Shown here piece by piece: positions 62,201 to 64,000 of a DNA stretch of 64,000 nucleotides (position 1 is the stretch's first letter; each line of letters begins with the position of its first letter). The notes under the pieces are model-generated. The model saw nothing but the letters and a program-made list of their open reading frames with translations. It ran no database searches and had not been told where the DNA came from. The position numbers and the translations under genes are program-made. The stretch comes from CAVZVW01 sp963778845 (GTDB taxonomy: Bacteria > Actinomycetota > Actinomycetes > Actinomycetales > Kineosporiaceae): contig CAVZVW010000005.1 of assembly GCA_963778845.1 (NCBI GenBank), positions 186,001 to 250,000 on the forward strand. Reading direction: 5' to 3'.

Positions 62201-62839
62201 CCGGGCGACGTCGGCCTGGCGCCCGAGCGGCTTGAGCTGGCGTCGGATCTCGGCGGTGAGGTCCGCGAGCCGGGTGAGGTTGACCTGCATCGCGTCGAGC
62301 TTGCGAAGGGCCTTCTCCTTGCGCTTGCGGTGCTTGAGCACCCCTGCGGCCTCCTCGATGAACGCTCGGCGTTCCTCGGGTGAGGCGTGCAGGATCGCGT
62401 CGAGCTGGCCCTGGCCGACGACGACGTGCATCTCCCGCCCGATCCCGGAGTCGCTGAGCAGCTCCTGGATGTCGAGCAGGCGGCAGGCGGTCGCGTTGAT
62501 CGCGTACTCGCTGCCGCCGCTGCGGAACATCGTGCGCGAGATCGTGACCTCGGAGTAGTCGATCGGCAGGGCGCCGTCGGAGTTGTCGATGGTGAGGCTG
62601 ACCTCGGCACGCCCGAGCGGCGGCCGACCGGCCGTGCCGGCGAAGATGACGTCCTCCATCTTCCCGCCGCGCAGGCTCTTGGCGCCCTGCTCCCCCATCA
62701 CCCAGGCAAGCGCGTCCACGACGTTGGACTTGCCCGACCCGTTGGGGCCGACGACACAGGTGATCCCCGGCTCGAAGCGCAGGGTGGTCGCCGACGCGAA
62801 GGACTTGAAGCCCCGCAGGGTAAGGCTCTTCAGGTGCAC
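59261..62839 (-). CDS. smc: Chromosome segregation protein SMC
   Basis: 1192 residues, the full family length. Walker A: CVVGPNGSGKSNVVDALAWV (residues 28-47); long coiled coils on both sides; hinge near residues 500-640 with LGSLAALLQVEAGHESAVAA; C-terminal signature LSLLSGGERSLTAVALLIAI and Walker B FYVLDEVEAALDD. SMC with ScpAB compacts and segregates the chromosome. GTG 62839 has GAGGAG upstream. It is intact, which contrasts with the frameshifted genes nearby. Confidence 0.97.
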   Translation of the reverse strand: MHLKSLTLRGFKSFASATTLRFEPGITCVVGPNGSGKSNVVDALAWVMGEQGAKSLRGGKMEDVIFAGTAGRPPLGRAEVSLTIDNSDGALPIDYSEVTISRTMFRSGGSEYAINATACRLLDIQELLSDSGIGREMHVVVGQGQLDAILHASPEERRAFIEEAAGVLKHRKRKEKALRKLDAMQVNLTRLADLTAEIRRQLKPLGRQADVARRAQVVQADLRDARSRLLADDLVQLLATVQAEVADETALRLRRDEVEGDLDAGRRRLADVEEAAASAAPGLARAQELWYRLSSVRERVRGTASLAADRLRLLAEVAPEPAPGRNPEELEAQARAVREQEAGLSGQIEAARHALEQCVEARHAAEKAEGEEERRLAGVLRAAADRREGLARLAGQVAARRSRLEAVGEETQRLAEAIAEAEQRSESAHSEFTALESQVAGHEAGEQGLDAEHERAAARLADVEGQAERLLQAERDGERDRATWTARREALELGLRRKDGSGLVLAADARVSGVLGSLAALLQVEAGHESAVAAALGTAADAVAVEGFDSAQAALALLRAEDAGRASMVLARGPVNAPVERSGWPPLPPGGRWARDLVGAPTELHARLDRLLDRVAVVGDDHDARALVERSPDVRAVTFAGDVYSADLVHGGSASAPSLLEVQSAVDEADVQVEAAAHRVEQARFALHATRARREEAAAAVAAALERLHESDARLAAVAEQLGRLGSTARGARAEADRQRKQLEAKQQALALDAEAVAGLETRLAAAQQEPSEEEDEPSTAERDRLAAAASQARAAEMEARLGLRTSEERVRALAGRAETLETAAAGERQARAQASAREERRRRQSETARAVHAGAQYALVLLDTALVRADQLRVAADGRRAQQERELVSVRKLVETLVQEQSRLTDSVHRDDVARAEQRMRIDVLRERSLEELGIDPDVLVEEYGPHAPVPPSAPAPGEPDSAEPLVPQRYVREQQDKRRRAAERALALLGTVNPLALEEFAALEERHKFLTAQLEDLKASRRDLLDIVREVDERVEQVFTQAFYDTAREFEAIFPRLFPGGEGRLVLTDPSDMLATGLDVEARPPGKKVKRLSLLSGGERSLTAVALLIAIFKARPSPFYVLDEVEAALDDTNLGRLLTVLEELRDASQLIVITHQKRTMEVADSLYGVTMRGDGVTTVISQRMREDQPA

Positions 62840-63002
62840 GGTCGGGACTCCTCGCCGGTGGTGCTCGTTGTCGGGCGGGCCGTCTGGTCGGACGGTCGGC
62901 GTGCGGTCGAGCAGCGGGGAAGGCGCCTTCAGCCTACCGGGCGCACTCCGCGCGCCCGAGCTGCCGCGCCCAGTGCCCGACGCCGGGCAGCCAGGTCGTC
63001 GC

Positions 63003-63413
63003 TCAGCGCTCGACGAAGCCGACAACCAGACCCGTGGCCGCCGACCAGCGGTGGGTGGAGGACGCGACGTGGCCGGGGCGGCGGTACCACGAGCGCGGCG
63101 CACTCGGGGGCGGGCCGGACGGCGGCTGCTCGGTGAGCAGCTGCAGCAGGTGCTCGCATGCGGTGCCCGGGCCTTCGGCGACGACCTCGACACTGCCGTC
63201 GGGGAGGTTGCCCGCGCTGCCGACCAGACCGAGCTCGAGGGCTCGCGCCCTCGTCCACCACCGGAACCCGACCCCCTGCACCCGCCCGGTGAGCACAACC
63301 GTGAGCCGGGCGCGGTCGACGCCGACGCTACCCGGCTCGCCGTCGTCCCCGGAGGAGCCAGCGCGCACGGCGATCACCGTAGTGGGCCCGTGCGGCGAGC
63401 GCCCTGTGATCAC
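63003..63413 (-). CDS. acyP: Acylphosphatase
   Basis: Up to 136 residues. The core LTVVLTGRVQGVGFRWWTRA has the acyl-phosphate loop (G-R-V-Q-G-V-G-F-R) and LVGSAGNLPDGSVEVVAEGP has the catalytic asparagine. The end of the protein (THRWSAATGLVVGFVER) is unlike the usual R-x-F-x-I-x-x. Family proteins are 90-100 residues, so the true start is probably an internal GTG such as the one giving VIAVRAGSS. The acyP-smc order is typical of actinobacteria. Confidence 0.85.
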   Translation of the reverse strand: MITGRSPHGPTTVIAVRAGSSGDDGEPGSVGVDRARLTVVLTGRVQGVGFRWWTRARALELGLVGSAGNLPDGSVEVVAEGPGTACEHLLQLLTEQPPSGPPPSAPRSWYRRPGHVASSTHRWSAATGLVVGFVER

Positions 63414-63610
63414 CCGACTGACCGGAGGACGACCCGTCCGCGACCGCCCGCACGACCAGCCGGGCGACCGCTCGGCGCCTCACCGGAGAGGCGTCGCAGG
63501 GCTCGCCTCGCCGTCGGGACCGAGGTCCTGCCGGCTCCCGGGGCACCTGGCCTACGGTCGTCGCCGAGGCCGGCGCCCGCTGGTCCCCTTTGTCGCGACT
63601 GGGAGCAGCG

Positions 63611-64000
63611 GTGAGCGCACTCGACCTGGCGCGGTGGCAGTTCGGCATCACCACCGTCTACCACTTCATCTTCGTGCCGCTGACGATCGGCCTGGCGCCG
63701 CTCGTCGCCATCATGCAGACCGTCTGGTACCGCACCGGCGACGAGCGATGGCTGCGCATGACGAAGTTCTTCGGCAAGCTCTTCCTGATCAACTTCGCCA
63801 TGGGCGTCGTGACCGGCATCGTCCAGGAGTTCCAGTTCGGGATGAACTGGAGCGAGTACTCCAAGTTCGTCGGCGACATCTTCGGCGCGCCGCTGGCGAT
63901 GGAGGCCCTGATCGCGTTCTTCCTCGAGTCCACGTTCCTCGGGTTGTGGATCTTCGGGTGGGACCGGCTCCCCAAGGGCGTGCACCTCGCCACCATCTGG
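63611..64000 (+). CDS. cydA: Cytochrome bd ubiquinol oxidase subunit I (partial, C-terminus outside window)
   Basis: 130 residues are visible: VSALDLARWQFGITTVYHFI with the heme-ligand histidine, FVPLTIGLAPLVAIMQTVWY, then EFQFGMNWSEYSKFVGDIFG and AFFLESTFLGLWIFGWDRLP, all hallmark CydA. Subunit I carries the hemes of a high-affinity terminal quinol oxidase in the membrane. GTG 63611 has GGGAG five bases upstream. It is divergent from acyP. Confidence 0.95.
   Translation, partial: MSALDLARWQFGITTVYHFIFVPLTIGLAPLVAIMQTVWYRTGDERWLRMTKFFGKLFLINFAMGVVTGIVQEFQFGMNWSEYSKFVGDIFGAPLAMEALIAFFLESTFLGLWIFGWDRLPKGVHLATIW

Overview
The window is very GC-rich, compactly packed DNA from an actinobacterium. 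The evidence is the gene order rpsB-tsf-pyrH-frr-cdsA-rlmN, a WhiG-type sigma gene next to xerC-dprA-yifB-yraN, the run rnhB-lepB-rplS-trmD-rimM-khpA-rpsP, and smc-ftsY with amt-glnK-glnD-ffh. GTG starts are frequent and genes often overlap by 4 bp (GTGA or ATGA). The genus cannot be decided from sequence alone. I see no tRNA, rRNA, CRISPR array, insertion sequence or prophage gene.

1-24 kb is a catabolic region. A partial VOC protein and mmsA come first. Then a minus-strand operon (potD, potA, potB, potC, FAD amine oxidase) encodes polyamine-type uptake and oxidation. An aminobutyraldehyde-type dehydrogenase and a divergent PucR regulator follow. After a second aldehyde dehydrogenase comes a plus-strand operon: Lrp regulator, class III aminotransferase, flavin-binding PPOX protein and a second FAD oxidase. 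Together these could import putrescine-like amines, remove the amino group by oxidation or transamination, and oxidise the aldehyde to a GABA-type acid. A CaxA-type antiporter, a His-rich protein of unknown role, glutaryl-CoA dehydrogenase, propionyl-CoA synthetase, a small PPOX protein and a VOC protein complete the region.

24-32 kb (minus strand) holds translation and envelope genes: a DivIVA-repeat protein, rlmN, a cdsA with a huge proline-rich extension, frr, pyrH, tsf and rpsB. 32-40 kb holds dapC, an M23 peptidase, the sigma factor, xerC, dprA, yifB, yraN and an unexpected PhyH dioxygenase. 40-48 kb holds a DUF2469 gene, a fluC-DUF190-fluC fluoride module, rnhB, two lepB genes and the rplS-to-rpsP operon. 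48-59 kb holds a large membrane protein, an amidohydrolase, ffh, the nitrogen-control operon amt-glnK-glnD behind a GlnR-like box, and ftsY. 59-64 kb holds smc, acylphosphatase and the start of cydA on the plus strand.

Eight genes, including the essential tsf and ffh, are broken by about 14 single-base indels, mostly one extra base. Ten of these lie between 50.5 and 57.2 kb. In each case the protein continues cleanly in another frame, so I treat them as probable sequence errors and give each gene its full corrected span.
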